Assembly (NCBI RefSeq): GCF_000002075.1
Contig: NW_004797283.1
Coordinates: 1,356,626-1,420,625 of the forward strand
Length of the DNA stretch: 64,000 bases
DNA from: Aplysia californica
Taxonomy: Eukaryota; Mollusca; Gastropoda; Aplysiida; Aplysiidae
Direction of reading: 5' to 3'
Position 1 is the first letter of the stretch; each line of letters begins with the position of its first letter. Below the pieces are notes generated by a model. That model had not been told where the DNA came from. It saw only the letters and a list, made by a program, of their open reading frames with translations, and searched no databases. The position numbers and the translations under genes are program-made. Of the stretch, positions 45,401-57,500 are shown piece by piece.

Positions 45401-48097
45401 ATTTGAAAGTAAATTGTTGATGAGAGGCAACTTGATGTAAATGTCGTTCTTAAGTTTAACTTAAAAACCAGGAGACCAGGGTATTGAATGAGTGGTAATT
45501 TTTAATGGTGAAATGAGATGTATTTGCCTTCTTAATTAAGATGATTGAAATTTGAAATAATTTTTCAAGAAGTATTTGATATTCTCTGTCTCTTTGGCAT
45601 CTAATAATAAAGATAAAAGTTGGTTTTTGAATTGAGCACTAAATTTGGATTTTACAGTAAAATGATGTGTTCTTTCTGCATATTTTTTTTTTTCTTTCAC
45701 AAATTATATTGTGCTATTGTTTTGCTCTTTCAGCTTTGTGGTCGTCAGTTTCACACGGGCCAGAGACTCAGGAACCACATGGCAAGCCATGAAGTTGGCA
45801 AGAACCATTGTTGTCAGACCTGTGGTAAACTGTTTGAGAGCAAGAAGAAACTGGACACTCACATGCTGGTGCATAACCTGACCAGCAAGCACGACCAGCA
45901 TCTCCAGTGCTCAGACTGTGGCAAGGAGTATACTGAGTGGATTGCCTTCAAACAGCATATGAAAACACATGGCGCAGAAGGCGTTCAGTATCCCTGTGGT
46001 CTGTGTGAAATGGTGTTTCCTACTCAATACGAGAAAGAAAAACACAAGAGAGTGCATAAGCAAGTTCAGTGTGAGTTCTGTGAAAGGTATTTCCGTTCGG
46101 CTTCGGTCTTGTCGGTTCACCTAAGGGTTCACACTGGGGAACGTCCGTATAAATGCGGACTCTGTGAGCGAGATTTTTCTCAGTCTTCTGTTCTCAAAGT
46201 CCACATGCGCACTCACCGAAAAGAGGGCAAGTATGAATGCAAAAGGTGCGGGAATGTGTACTTGGACGTTATGGAATTTTTCAAACATCACATGGGTCAT
46301 CTAGAAGAGGGCAATCTTCAGTGTGAGGAGTGTGGAAAAGTGTTTGAGACAATCAATAACAAGAATCGCCATATGGCTGCACATAGGGACAGGGCTGGTC
46401 GTGTGTGTCAGGTATGTGGCAAAGAGTTTGGCAGAGTCTCTCACCTGGAGGCTCATATGCTGTGTCACTCTGACCAGCTACCTCTCTTGTGTAAAGTGTG
46501 TGGGAAAATGTTTCCATCTCAGGAAGTCCTGACTGCCCACTATGCCACACACATGTCTGCTGGGGAGAGCGTCTCCAATTCTGGCCTGCCTGCTTCCAAG
46601 GGTCCTCTCTTCTGTGGCCTCTGCGGCAAAATGTTCAAAGGACAGGTGTACCTGAACAATCACATGAAAAAGCATGAAAGAGAAGGCCTCAACGCTCGTG
46701 GTGGGGATGAAATTCCAGATGAAGATCTGGTAGAAGTTGAGGGGGGTGAGTTTTCTTGCCTGGACTGTGGAAAAACATTTTCCAAAGAGCATCATCTGGC
46801 AGTTCACAAACGTGAGCATACAGGAGAGCGACCGCACACATGCATTTTGTGTGGTCAAAGCTTTATGTTGAGGAAAGAACTTCTGGATCACATTGGTGAG
46901 CACAAGCGCAATGGACTCATGATGTACATGGGGAATCAAGGTGGTGCAACTGTAGCTGCAAACGCTGCTGCTGCCCCCACATCGGCTACTCAAAAGGTTG
47001 GCAATAACACAAAGACTCCCAATGCAACCTTTCATGAGAGTGATAGTGGCTCTGAAACAGAAACAGACAATGAAGAGTCCGAGGCAACAAAGGCTGCTGC
47101 TGCTGCTGCAACAGTACAAAATAATAAGCAACGGTCTTCTCCAGCAGTAGTACCACAGCAAGCTATCACTCCATATAGAGAGAATGATTACCCACCTCCT
47201 CAGACCAATCAATATCCAGAAAAGAACTATGTTATACCAGCAAAAAGTCAGTATGAAGAAAAACTGTACCCAAATGTTCGCAATGTTTTGTATGATGAAA
47301 AGAACTACCCTAGAAATATAAGTGCACAGTACCTTGACAAGGACTATAATATTGATAGTCAGAACAATTATCAGGAGAAAAGTTTTTCTCGGAGCAGCCA
47401 CGTGCCAGTTGTTGAAAAATCTTTTCCAAGCAATCACAGTACTGCGTACGTGGAGAAAGGATACTTGAACCCTCCCCCGCCGACATCTATCTCTGAGAAG
47501 AGGTACATAGAGAGTCCTGGCAGCTCTTACTCTGAGAAAGCTTATGTTGAAGCTCAAAAGCTCGCTTATGCCGAGGAGAGTCAAAGTCTATCCAGAAAGA
47601 ATCACTCTCCGGTATCGATGAACGAAAGTCAAGTGTTACACTACAATATACCAAGGGGTTCCTATAATTCTCCCATTTCACCTCCATCTAGTCACATGCC
47701 ATCCTCCAGTGGCAGCAGTAGTCATTTACATGCAGGTTTACAGACTGAACCTTATGGAAGGCCAGACATACAAATTCCTTTAAATGACCGCATGCAACCA
47801 GCCATGCAGCTGTCGATGAAAGATACCAGTGTCCATCCAAACATTCACATGATCCGACCAGAGCCTCATTTACCACCTAGTGTTCACCATGATTACAAAA
47901 ATGATATGAGCCCATATGCTTTCCCATACAATAAGGCATATATGCCCACAGCAATAAGCAATCTTCCTCACCGTAGCACTTTTCACACTGGCTTCCCAAG
48001 CACGCACGGCAGATTCACTACAGATTCTCAGCTATCTGTAGCCAATTTCCAGCTTCTACCCCAAACTGCATTTCCTGAGAATTCCCATCAGACTTGA
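41755..48097 (+). CDS. 16-finger C2H2 zinc-finger protein
   Basis: Probably a nuclear DNA-binding regulator; the orthologue was not recognised. Three exons join in phase 0: 41755-42411 (exon from acceptor 41731), 43275-43355 or 43400, and 45734-48097, giving 1033 or 1048 residues. The N-terminus is acidic (ETVTEETVSVEEESPESVDG), followed by a Pro/Ser-rich linker. Sixteen C2H2 fingers follow: two complete in exon 1, two split across exon borders, twelve in exon 3. Only two linkers are of the TGERP type (between fingers 8-9 and 15-16), so long tandem DNA contact is doubtful. After the fingers come polyalanine runs, a Ser/Glu acidic patch, an array of eleven 13-residue repeats and a Ser/Pro/His-rich tail. 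No KRAB, SCAN, BTB or ZAD domain is seen. The frame stays open upstream of the chosen ATG to the acceptor, so a further N-terminal exon cannot be excluded. Confidence 0.92.
42412..43274 (+). other. Zinc-finger gene intron
   Basis: T-rich, with GTAAGA...TTAG borders. No repeat or gene recognised in it. Confidence 0.8.
43275..43400 (+). CDS. Zinc-finger gene, middle exon with two tandem donors
   Basis: The acceptor ends at 43274. The exon completes finger 3 (VCVNWRAYLYHLKAKH, H-x4-H) and starts finger 4. Two donors of identical context, TTGCAAT|GTAAGTA, lie after 43355 and after 43400, exactly 45 nt apart, because the exon end is tandemly duplicated. Use of the second inserts 15 residues containing GGKRFSCN. 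Confidence 0.88.
43401..45733 (+). other. Zinc-finger gene intron
   Basis: T-rich; frames at 44362-44649 (-) and 44548-44853 (+) overlap antisense to each other and have no family features. No repeat recognised. Confidence 0.75.
45734..48097 (+). CDS. Zinc-finger gene, last coding exon
   Basis: Acceptor TTTTGCTCTTTCAG ends at 45733. It encodes the second half of finger 4 (LCGRQFHTGQRLRNH), fingers 5-16, polyalanine tracts, the 13-residue repeat array and the C-terminal tail ending FPENSHQT before TGA. Confidence 0.95.
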   Translation, partial: LCGRQFHTGQRLRNHMASHEVGKNHCCQTCGKLFESKKKLDTHMLVHNLTSKHDQHLQCSDCGKEYTEWIAFKQHMKTHGAEGVQYPCGLCEMVFPTQYEKEKHKRVHKQVQCEFCERYFRSASVLSVHLRVHTGERPYKCGLCERDFSQSSVLKVHMRTHRKEGKYECKRCGNVYLDVMEFFKHHMGHLEEGNLQCEECGKVFETINNKNRHMAAHRDRAGRVCQVCGKEFGRVSHLEAHMLCHSDQLPLLCKVCGKMFPSQEVLTAHYATHMSAGESVSNSGLPASKGPLFCGLCGKMFKGQVYLNNHMKKHEREGLNARGGDEIPDEDLVEVEGGEFSCLDCGKTFSKEHHLAVHKREHTGERPHTCILCGQSFMLRKELLDHIGEHKRNGLMMYMGNQGGATVAANAAAAPTSATQKVGNNTKTPNATFHESDSGSETETDNEESEATKAAAAAATVQNNKQRSSPAVVPQQAITPYRENDYPPPQTNQYPEKNYVIPAKSQYEEKLYPNVRNVLYDEKNYPRNISAQYLDKDYNIDSQNNYQEKSFSRSSHVPVVEKSFPSNHSTAYVEKGYLNPPPPTSISEKRYIESPGSSYSEKAYVEAQKLAYAEESQSLSRKNHSPVSMNESQVLHYNIPRGSYNSPISPPSSHMPSSSGSSSHLHAGLQTEPYGRPDIQIPLNDRMQPAMQLSMKDTSVHPNIHMIRPEPHLPPSVHHDYKNDMSPYAFPYNKAYMPTAISNLPHRSTFHTGFPSTHGRFTTDSQLSVANFQLLPQTAFPENSHQT
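47174..47605 (+). repeat. Coding tandem repeat, 11 units of 13 residues
   Basis: The unit pattern is Y-x-E-K-x-[YF]-x7. The E-position codons start at 47180, 47219, 47258, 47297, 47336, 47375, 47414, 47453, 47495, 47534 and 47573. That is a strict 39-nt period with one 42-nt step. Examples: YPEKNYVIPAKSQ, YDEKNYPRNISAQ, YSEKAYVEAQKLA. The DNA between units is well diverged, so the period is kept at protein level. Confidence 0.92.
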
Positions 48098-50398
48098 TTT
48101 TATTTTATTTTAGTTTTCAAAAGAAACATATTTGCAGTGTGCTGAGCAAATGTTTTGTTTTATGAATCTCTTCATCGTGGTACAGGTTATCTTCTGTTGT
48201 TTGAAGATTGTGTGCTAGTACAGATGAGCTTCCCTCAAATTTATTTGAAAATATTTGTCTCGCCCCTTTGCGTTTTGTACATATTGGAATATATTTGGTC
48301 AATAAGTTTTATTTATGTAAAATATATTTTGAATTTCTTTTATTTGAAAGTATGCATGTTTTTTATGGAGTGCGAATATGCATGGTAATGATGATATTGA
48401 AAGTTTCGTAAGTTTTTTCATAGCAATGTTGTTTTTGTTTAATTGCAAGTATGTATTGTAATCGTTTGGACAATTTTGCATCTCTAGACTTGTTGTATGT
48501 GTCATATCAAAGACCAAAACTAACACAGGCTGAACATATAATCAGTATTTTTGCTAGTCACAAGCAGCATTCAAATCAGTCTGTGGGTCTGTGTTGGAAA
48601 AAATGCAGATACTTTGCAGTATACCAAATCTGACAATAGTTATGAAAGGAGCATAACTTGTCATTGTTTAAATTTTTGTTTGTAAAAAGCACAACAATCC
48701 AATCTTGTATTTTTTATGGATAATGTGTGTCTTAAGTTTGTCCTATCTCATTTAAGTAAGTTGTTATTTACGTATCCTGTTTCATGTCAAAAGTAAAGTA
48801 TTTTCATGTGCTACCAGTTTCTCTCAAAGGTACTCTCTTGGGGGGGGGGGGGGAATCTCTCACATTTATTCTCATATTCTGTCATTTGTGATTCTATACT
48901 TTTAATGCTGTGGCTGTTTGTGGTTTTTCGGAAAGCTGTATTTTGTATGTTCAGCCACTTTTACCCATCCTAATGTCTTCAGAATCCAAATTGACGTTTT
49001 TTTTTCTGTTTTTTTTTTTTTAAATCAAAGAAAAGATAGAAGATTTTCTGCCTGTTGGCATCAGACTCAAGTGGTTTGTTGTTGTTTTTTTTTTTGGTGT
49101 TTTTTTTTCCACAGAATTATTACTCACTGGTTAAACCAACTCTTCTTATTAGTTTTAAAGAGAAAGACCAACACTTTTTTCCCTCTTCACATGATTTTTT
49201 TAAAAAGGGACAAATTTACTTCCATATATTCTTTTCAGTTCTGACTTTTTTTTTGTTGGATGTCACTGGTCACACCTTTTCATACTTCAGAGGTTGGAAA
49301 TTCCTGTCCCTGGTTCTTTTTGAAGAGTAGGTTAAAATGTATTGATAATTCTATTGTTTGTCTGTGTACTTTTTTTTTTCTTTTTTTATATACTAATTTT
49401 ATTGAGTATTTTTGTGGTGCAAGTTTTTTTGTTTTTGTTAAAAGTTATGATTTTGCAAACATGGCAGACCCTGCCATTTTAATTTATTCATATATTACAC
49501 TGTGATTTTTGGTCAGTGTGTTGTACAAAATTTGCTTTGCTTGTCTTGAAACTTACTCTGAAATGGATGCTTTGTTATAATGTATGTTATGATAAGCCTA
49601 AATGGAATGCAAAACCACAATCAAAGTATGCAAATAAATAGTAAATTATGATTATTAAAAGATAAACCATATTCCTTATTACAAGCTCCGTTTTTAACAG
49701 ACTTCTGAGGATGACTTCAGCTTTTAGGGAGTGTTAAATTTATATTTCTTTTTTAATGAGACCTCTTTTTTCTTTAATCTTTGAAGGGCTTCTCATTTAG
49801 ATTTCTCGTTGTCTGCACTCTTGGTTTTATCCACATGAAGACTGTATAATTTTTTTGAAGACACTTTTCTTTCTTCTGTGTTTTGTTGAGGTGTAAAACG
49901 CATTCTTCTGCCTCTTTGCCTCTTTTTGGGGAATCAGGGATTCTTAGGAGAGGGGGCCTCAATGAAAGAGACCATGACTAGCTGTTTAGTGAGAGCAGTT
50001 GGTTCTGCTTGCATGTTGTGCACAATGGAATGGTTACTAGAATCAAGCAATTACCATTTTTGATGATTTGGGTGCTACTTAAGCATATATGTGTGCTAAA
50101 GACTGACTTCTTACTTTTTCACCTTAAAATTTTGCCCCAGCAAAGATTAATTTTGAGGTGAAGAGTCTTGCAATGTCGTGTAACTTTTCTATTTTTACTT
50201 AGTCTGGGACTGTTATGCCGTCTTCAGTCAGGAACACAGTTAAAAGAGAATGCACGTTTTTTTTCTTTCTTTTGAATAAAGTTTGCCGTCTAGGCTTCGA
50301 AGTAGAACAGTTGGACAGAATGTAGCACGCTGACTTGGTCCCTTAGATTGGTCTAACTATGTGAAAGATCCAATGTTTGATACTGTCAGTATTACTGG
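48098..50398 (+). other. Zinc-finger 3' UTR and downstream T-rich DNA
   Basis: T-rich on +, with poly-G run at 48840-48853 and oligo-T runs. The first canonical polyadenylation signal after the stop is at 49633-49638. No other gene is visible. Confidence 0.6.
49633..49638 (+). terminator. Candidate polyadenylation signal of the zinc-finger gene
   Basis: First AATAAA after the stop codon, about 1.54 kb downstream. Further ones at 50273 and 53869 would give longer 3' UTRs. Confidence 0.45.
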
Positions 50399-51532
50399 CA
50401 TCTGTGGTGTAGCGGTTAGGCACTTCGCTGTTGCGTGCAGGAAATCCAAGTACAATAGTCTCCGCCTAAACACAGGGTGCTCGGGAGGGCTCCTTAGCGT
50501 GTGTTTATACGAAGTGTGCGTGTACATGAACCTATGCAAGGGGAGGAAGGGACGCAGTCATCTCAATTCCTTATTTCTCCAGTGAACTCCCTTGGAGGGA
50601 GGGGGTCATTTTTGCAGATAATGTGACGACACGTGACTTTTGTGATGGATTCCTTGACTGGGGTTCAAAATACATGGGGGAGGGGGAGAAAGGAAGACTC
50701 AATGTAGTAAATATGCGCTATAGCATATAATTTATAGAACAGATAGCCTAAGAGAGAACTGTTGGTGATAGTCATAGAGACGACGGACCGGCCACGTGGC
50801 TTTCCAAGCGACCTGCCCTGACCGTAAATTCATGCAGAATCATTCTCTCATTCAGAGAAATTTTTCTCCTGTGATTAGTTGAACAAGTACATTATAAGTT
50901 CTTCGAGCGCAGCCGATTAGGCTTACTTGTTTAATCTTTAATTCTGTCTAGATCTAGTGTTTTACGGGTGTCACGCATCAGACCTAGACCTAACAATTCA
51001 ATACATTACACGCAGTCACTCAAACCCCAGTCAGAAACCTTCTCTCAAAGATACATTTCCAGTGACTAATCAAACAACATTTCAGTCCACCCCACCCCAA
51101 ACTTTTCACCGACCAGTCCTAGATCTCTAGTTCTAGATCTATGGGTCAGGGAAAAGTTGGATGTGAAAACGCTGTCCATCACTCTCTTTGTTCGACGAGA
51201 GGGGCACGCTCACCAATTTTCTAGGCTTGTCTTACTAACGCAGGCTGTGCAGGTTGTAGTGAAAATATCCCTTTGTTGAGCTTTACCTGTCGGCGTGTTT
51301 CGCAGACCGGAGCGTGCGTTTAGAGGGAGTGACCGTGCGTTTGTACGTCTTGATTATATAGTAAAAAACTCGTCAGGTGGCGAAACGTGCTTTTGTATGG
51401 CGTGTGTTTAGGTGGAGGCTACTGTATATCTCTCAGCCCAGGTTGGCCCAGACAGGCAGGGTCGAAAGACCACCTCTTGAATGATCTAAATTGTGTTGAT
51501 GATGGGGGAATACAAACACATTCATAAAAAAA
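50399..51532 (+). repeat. SINE family C copy split by a pogo-like element
   Basis: The tRNA-like head (TGGTGTAGCGGTTAGGCAC) is at 50405-50450 and the body/tail ('tctcagcccaggttggccca', 'atgatctaaattgtgttgat') is at 51429-51532. The 972 bp between belong to the element at 50453-51424. About 50 bp of SINE body expected at the junction is missing. Confidence 0.7.
50453..51424. mobile_element. pogo-like non-autonomous element inside a SINE
   Basis: Left terminus CAATAGTCTCCGCCTAAACA; right terminus reverse complemented CAGTAGCCTCCACCTAAACA. TA lies on both sides (50451-50452, 51425-51426). No transposase domain. Confidence 0.8.
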
Positions 51533-54500
51533 TAGACTAACTGTTAGAGTTAGTGCTGTAAAGTAGTTTTAAGTAAATGGATGATTACTACAAGAAGGTG
51601 TTTTGGTGTGATCTGCTCTTACTTTTTGTTGTCAATTTTCGTCGCCAGCTGTTAAAATGAACTAACCCCAGAGTTTTGAATTTCAAAATTTTTAAAAATT
51701 GTGGCTTCTTACTCGATGGTAATGTTTGCATGTCAAAATTTTTTTGTCGGAATTTTAAATTCCTAATGTTGGGGGGGGGGGGGATATAATGCATAATGTG
51801 AGTACAATTAGTACAATTTTTTAAAGAATAATGCGGTTTGTTTTTTCTCTGTAAAATGTTTGCTTTAATGGCTTAGTACATTTGAACAGCTTGCTGATGT
51901 TTTTTGGTATTCTGTCCCAGGTGAAACTTCACCATCCTTCCCATATTTTCTCAGTGTTACCCAATCACTAAAGTTACTTTATGCAGCACAACTTGTACTG
52001 AAAATAAAGATTTATCTCCTAGTTACATTGTGGTTGACACTGAAAAATAATGTAATTCATAGGTTGTCATTTGCCTGGAAGTAGTTCTTGCTCTTTCAGA
52101 ATTTTTTGGGCTTAAAATAATTTGAAGCTCTTTAGTCATTGCTCTGGATACATGCTTCTTAGGAGATGCTCCAGGGTTTGTTTACTGAACACCATTGTTC
52201 GTGCAGTTTTATATTGGAGATCTGATCGGCCACATTGAATATTGAAAATCCAATTTCTTGCACCTTGTTTCTCTCTTCGTTTTCTTTGAGTTGTAGGGTT
52301 TGGTTGTTGGCATACTTTCAGTAATATTGCTTCAATGTCATAAGAGAGAGCATTGTTTTTTGGTTTGTTTGTTGTTGTTTTTTTCTATCTTTTTTATTTA
52401 AAAGTCACTTGGAATGGCAGAATGCTGATGAGAAATTTCAGTGATTGTAATGTCACCAAAAGTGAAGTTGTTATATATGTATTGCCTCTTTAATGTTTGT
52501 TTGCGATCTCTAAAAGAAATGAGTGACGGCATGGTGGAATCAGGCATTCGTCAATTTTTGGGCATGTAGAGTATGAATATTATTATGTTCAAGTTTATTT
52601 GTCTTGCATTGGATGGAAACCCCCCCCATCTATCTTGAATAGAAGTTGAGATATTTACGATTGAAGGAGGTGGGAGATAAGATTAGTGAGTAAATGGCCG
52701 TCAAAGTTTGGTGACTTTCTTTGAAAACTGGAAATTTACATTTTCATGCCTTCAATTAACGTTTTTCGGTAACAGTTGCTCAGTAATACGTTTGTTAAAG
52801 AACATAAAAGGTGTTGACCCCAAAAAAATGCCGGTTTTTATTTGATTTCATTATTTTGACTAGTGCCAGATTTCACCATGCTGCCTCACAAACGATAAAT
52901 GTTACCATACATTCAAATAGAAAAAAAAAAGTTTTCTGTTTTTGTTTTTTTTTTTCTTCTCGGTTAGAAAAACATCTTAGCTATGAACTGCTTACATTTT
53001 GGTTTTGTGTATATTGATATTAATGTATTGATTCTGTTGTATCAGGCTACTTTTCTATTATTATATTATACGTGAAGGTGCTATTACTTTTGCACTCCAT
53101 GAGCCATGATTATTATTTTTTAAAGTTAATGTTACTGATGATGTGCAGGTGTATTACTATATGGTGATCGGCTGATCATTTTGTCATGCGCTTGGTAAAC
53201 TTTGCAAGACAGTGCCATGATTTTGAAGAATTATACATGCCTTTAAAAGTTTGAAAACTATTGTAGAACTTTGGATTCTTTGTTCTTTTTTTTTTTTTTT
53301 TTTTTTCTCTCTCTCTCTCTCTTTTAGTTCAATATATTGATAAAAACGATACTGTACTGACAAAAAGATTATAAAAAAAAAACCATTTTCAATTCTCTAT
53401 CTATCAATTCTTGTGGCTTACTTTCGGGTTAAGACTTTCAGTCGTAATAATGAAAGACTTTATCGATCAAGTTAAGATGTACATATACTTTGATGAATAA
53501 TTCTAGTCATGAATTTGTTCTTGATGGTTCCAACTGATTGATGATTGTGACACATCAGAAATGTAGAGTTTTTATGTAAATACACTAGATTTTTTTTTTT
53601 CCTTGATTTTTAAAAGGGGTTCATGTAATAGGTCATGTTTCATGTGGCTGTACCTGTTTCTTTGGCCAGTGACAGCATCTGAAATTGAATCTCAGCTTTA
53701 TGCTGCAGCTACTAATGAAATTTCGCAGTAATTCTAGGTTTACTAGTGTCTGTTTGCAAATTTGTACAGCTATTTTATATCACCAGATTCAAGAAGTATT
53801 TTGTGCAAACCATCATATTCTTATTAATTTATTATCTGTAGATGAGTTCTAGTTCTAGTGTGATGGCTAATAAAGTTGTCGCCTTGAGGTTTGAACATGT
53901 TCTTATTGATTTTATATATATTGGGTTTTCTTATATTAATCTTATGCATCTCTGTGTATGATAGGGATTCTTCCTCCTACTTTCCCCTTCTTGCATCCTC
54001 ATGACTTGCAAAACAGTTGTGTTCATGATGTCGCTTTTCTTAGTCTAACTCGGTTTTATTATAATTGTAGGTAATCTGAGCTTTTACTTTTATTTATTAA
54101 TTTATTTTTGTCTTTTAATTTATCAAACACACTTTTTTTATTATTTTCTAACTTTTTTTTTTTTTAGATACATGATCCACTAGTACCATGGCAGTATGAA
54201 CTGTGGATAATAACGTAAGCTGGGCTGCAATGTATATTTTTTCAGTAGCTCCCTGTTACCGTACTTGAATGGCTAAACTCCCTTGAATTCCACAACAGCA
54301 CGAAGGAGATTTTTGTTTGTCTGGATAGGGTAATTTTGGTGTTTTGCAATGATAGGTGCTCAGCAACAAGCATCTTTTTACAGACTGCAGAAGAGTGAAA
54401 GTACATAAAGCATTCTTATTTGGGTGCTGTATAATGAACAAACATGAACATCTGCTTTTCTTGAGTGGGTTTGTCTGCTATGCGATTTGTTGCTCATTCT

Positions 54501-57500
54501 GTAGTGTTTTTGCAGCTCTTCTGTTTTCATTTCAACTCCTCGGTGTAAGGCTCCATCATCCGTCACTTTTCAAAATGGCATATGGTGGAGTCGTACTCTA
54601 AGCAGTCGATTTGTCTTTGTGCATTTTGCATGAACGTTTTCTCATGTGAAAGTGTCACAGTTATACTTTGTCTCGAGCTGCTGCTGTGTGAGGCACTGAT
54701 TGCCTTGGTTGATGATGTAGTTTGGCTTTCTTTTGATAGCAGATCTCCAGTGTTTGCATCAGAAACATTGGAGTAAATGGGTAATGATGATGTCTTACAT
54801 GCTCTGTGATGTAAGATCAGCTTTGTGCCATCGTCTTGTTAACTTAGTTTTTAAAAAAGAGCCAATTGGAACAAAAAAAAAACACTTTGCAGTTCATGTT
54901 CAGTCATTGAACAGTTATTCTTCTTTGTGTAGATTTTGATGGAAATTGGTGGAGTACAGCTGTGCTATTTTATTCTGTTTTGATATTATGACTTTTGTAA
55001 AAGGGAGAGAACAAAGGGATAAAAACCATATTTTTGCTCCTTGATTAACCATCATTCTGTACCATACCGTCTTAAAGCTGGATTGTCATTTTTTTTTAGC
55101 ACCAAAAAAGGAGAAGAAAAGTCAGGGAAAAGATACATGAGGGAAAAAAATCATGGATGTCATTTTCACTTTTATTGGCAGGGAAAGTAAACAAAGAGCC
55201 CGCACAATTTTAAAAAATCTGGCTCTGATGGCTTTGTAGACAATACCAGGGAATGTAGAGAGGCCATACTTTTGACAATGACTAGTAGCTTGTTTACAAA
55301 GGGTGAGACTGTGAAGGCAGCATAAATAAATTGTGAGATTGTAAAGAGGGGTATTCACATTTTTTGTAATTAACGTCATTTTGCTTCCGGTTGATTTACT
55401 TTACACCTTTGCTTTCTTGAATCAGCCACTGTTGCTACAGAATGGAAGGAGTGACCACAGGTGCTGTGGCACTTTCTTTCCTGCTCTTCTCTCTATTCCA
55501 TGTGATATTGATATAAATAAGCACAAGTGTCATGAATCACTGGCAATGGGCAGTTGAGTGATATAGTAGCTGGGAGGTACTGTATCGGAATCCTAAAGCA
55601 CATTCAGGATAGATAGAGGGTTTGTCAAACTGGGGGAGATGAGAACGTGACCTTACAGTAATAGCCAAGAGGGCAATATGAGACAGTGGCTCTCTTGGAG
55701 TCTGGGAAGTGGAGAGTAACAACTAAAGGAACATGGCATGGTAACCAGATACAGTTGGGCACAGATAACTCAAATGGGTGGGGGATTGGCAGATGTGTTT
55801 GACACACCCGTAATTTGGGTCAGCTGTTTAGTGTAAAATGAAAGAGACATCGGTCAGGGAATGGAAAGTTGTAAGAGCTATCAGTGATTTCGGGTTTTCC
55901 GTGTTAATGTTATCTGTGCTAGACTGTTGTTATTGGTTTCAGCAGCACAGTAGTGGTCATGGACTTAAACATGACGGTGATGGATGAAGCAGCTATCAAT
56001 GGCAATACTAACAATGCCAGATATGAAATAGCAGACAAGATTGGAAAACAAATATTTTAGCTTAAAGTTTATGTCTGGGACAATAAAGAAGGTTAAATTT
56101 CTTTGTGGCCATTCTGCGCTATGTTTTCACTTCTTTTTTTTTTTTCTTTCTGTCTCCTGTCTTCGGGTGATCTTGTCTTTTTTTCTTTTTCACCTTCAAG
56201 CAAAATGGGAGGAATGTAGCCCCCATTTGAACGACTTGGATGTTTGTTTTTCAAATGTTTAAAAAAGGCATAAATTCACAGTTGCGTTCTCTACTTTCAA
56301 TTAATGGTAGTTGGGAACTTGGTTCTTCGACAGAACTGAAGGTATTTTATCTTCTTTTTTGGGAGTTAACATTGATGCCCATGCTGTCGAAAAATTGTAC
56401 TGTTTGTCTGGTCTTTTCAGAGTATATTTTTATGTGTAGGTTCTTCTGGTTTAACTATGAAGTAGCTGCTCGTTAGTGCCCTGTAATTGAGTAACCTTAT
56501 GATTGGGTAAGATGAGTTGGCCTAGTATAACAAGTTTTGTGGCTGAGCAGGCGGTAGGCATTACTGTTGACTTGGCTTGAAATCTTCAGCCCCTTGACTT
56601 GGCCTTGAAGGTTGAAGGTATAGCGCAGTCCCTTCTTGTGTTCTAACATCGCCCCCTGGCTGCATTTGATTTTTTTGAAAACTATGTCTGTAGTCTGCAG
56701 ACAATTGAGGGATGTGGCATATTCACATTTTACTTGTGCATTTGACTGAGCATCATCAGTGGACTGAAAGTTTTCTGCACCTTTCTGTTGTCAAAATAAT
56801 ACAATGTTCATTTGAAAGACGAAACATATGTAGCTTAATTTTAGTGGATCAATGGAGAAAAAAGTCATGTATTTGATGTATCCTCCTTTGATCTGCAAAT
56901 TTGTTTTATAAAGCTACTAGGAAGCTCATTTGGCTCTCAATCTCAGCTTCTATCAATGGTTAAATTATGCATCATGTAGCCTACTAGTGTTTAGAACATA
57001 ATGATCGCCTTTCCCATAATGAAAAGCAGTTGTAATAGCAGTTTTCCCTGTGAAAGTTTGTCAGTTTGCCCAAATAAAGTGAAATTGTTATTTTTCAAGT
57101 GCAAAATTAGGTAGGTCTACTTTTTTCAAAGGAGGAGTTGCACCTAACTTCTTTCCTGCTTGTATTTGTGGTGAAAAGGTTAGGGGGGGGGGGGTGTTTC
57201 CACTTTTGACTTTTGGTGTTAGGGGGTCATTTTAGAAATTATGTAAATTTTCTCCTACCACAAACAAGTTACTAGAGATGCATGTATAAGTCTGTACAGA
57301 TATAATAATTAATATGCTACTTTAAAGCATTATTTCTGCTATGCTTGTGTCACCAGGGTTACTGATGAAACAAATAGCCTTAAATTCTAAAACAGCACAC
57401 AGTTTTTGTTGCTTATTGCATGCTGCCATCTTGCAAAAGATTTAGCCAAGCAAAGTTGCTCCTTGGAAGTGCTATAGATAAAAGACTTGTGGGACGAATA

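Noticed and set aside
46478-47584. 368-residue open frame on the - strand
   Set aside because: It is fully antisense to the zinc-finger exon, rich in Cys/Ile/Leu from reversed Tyr/Asn/Glu codons, and shows no domain. It is a shadow of the 13-residue repeat region.
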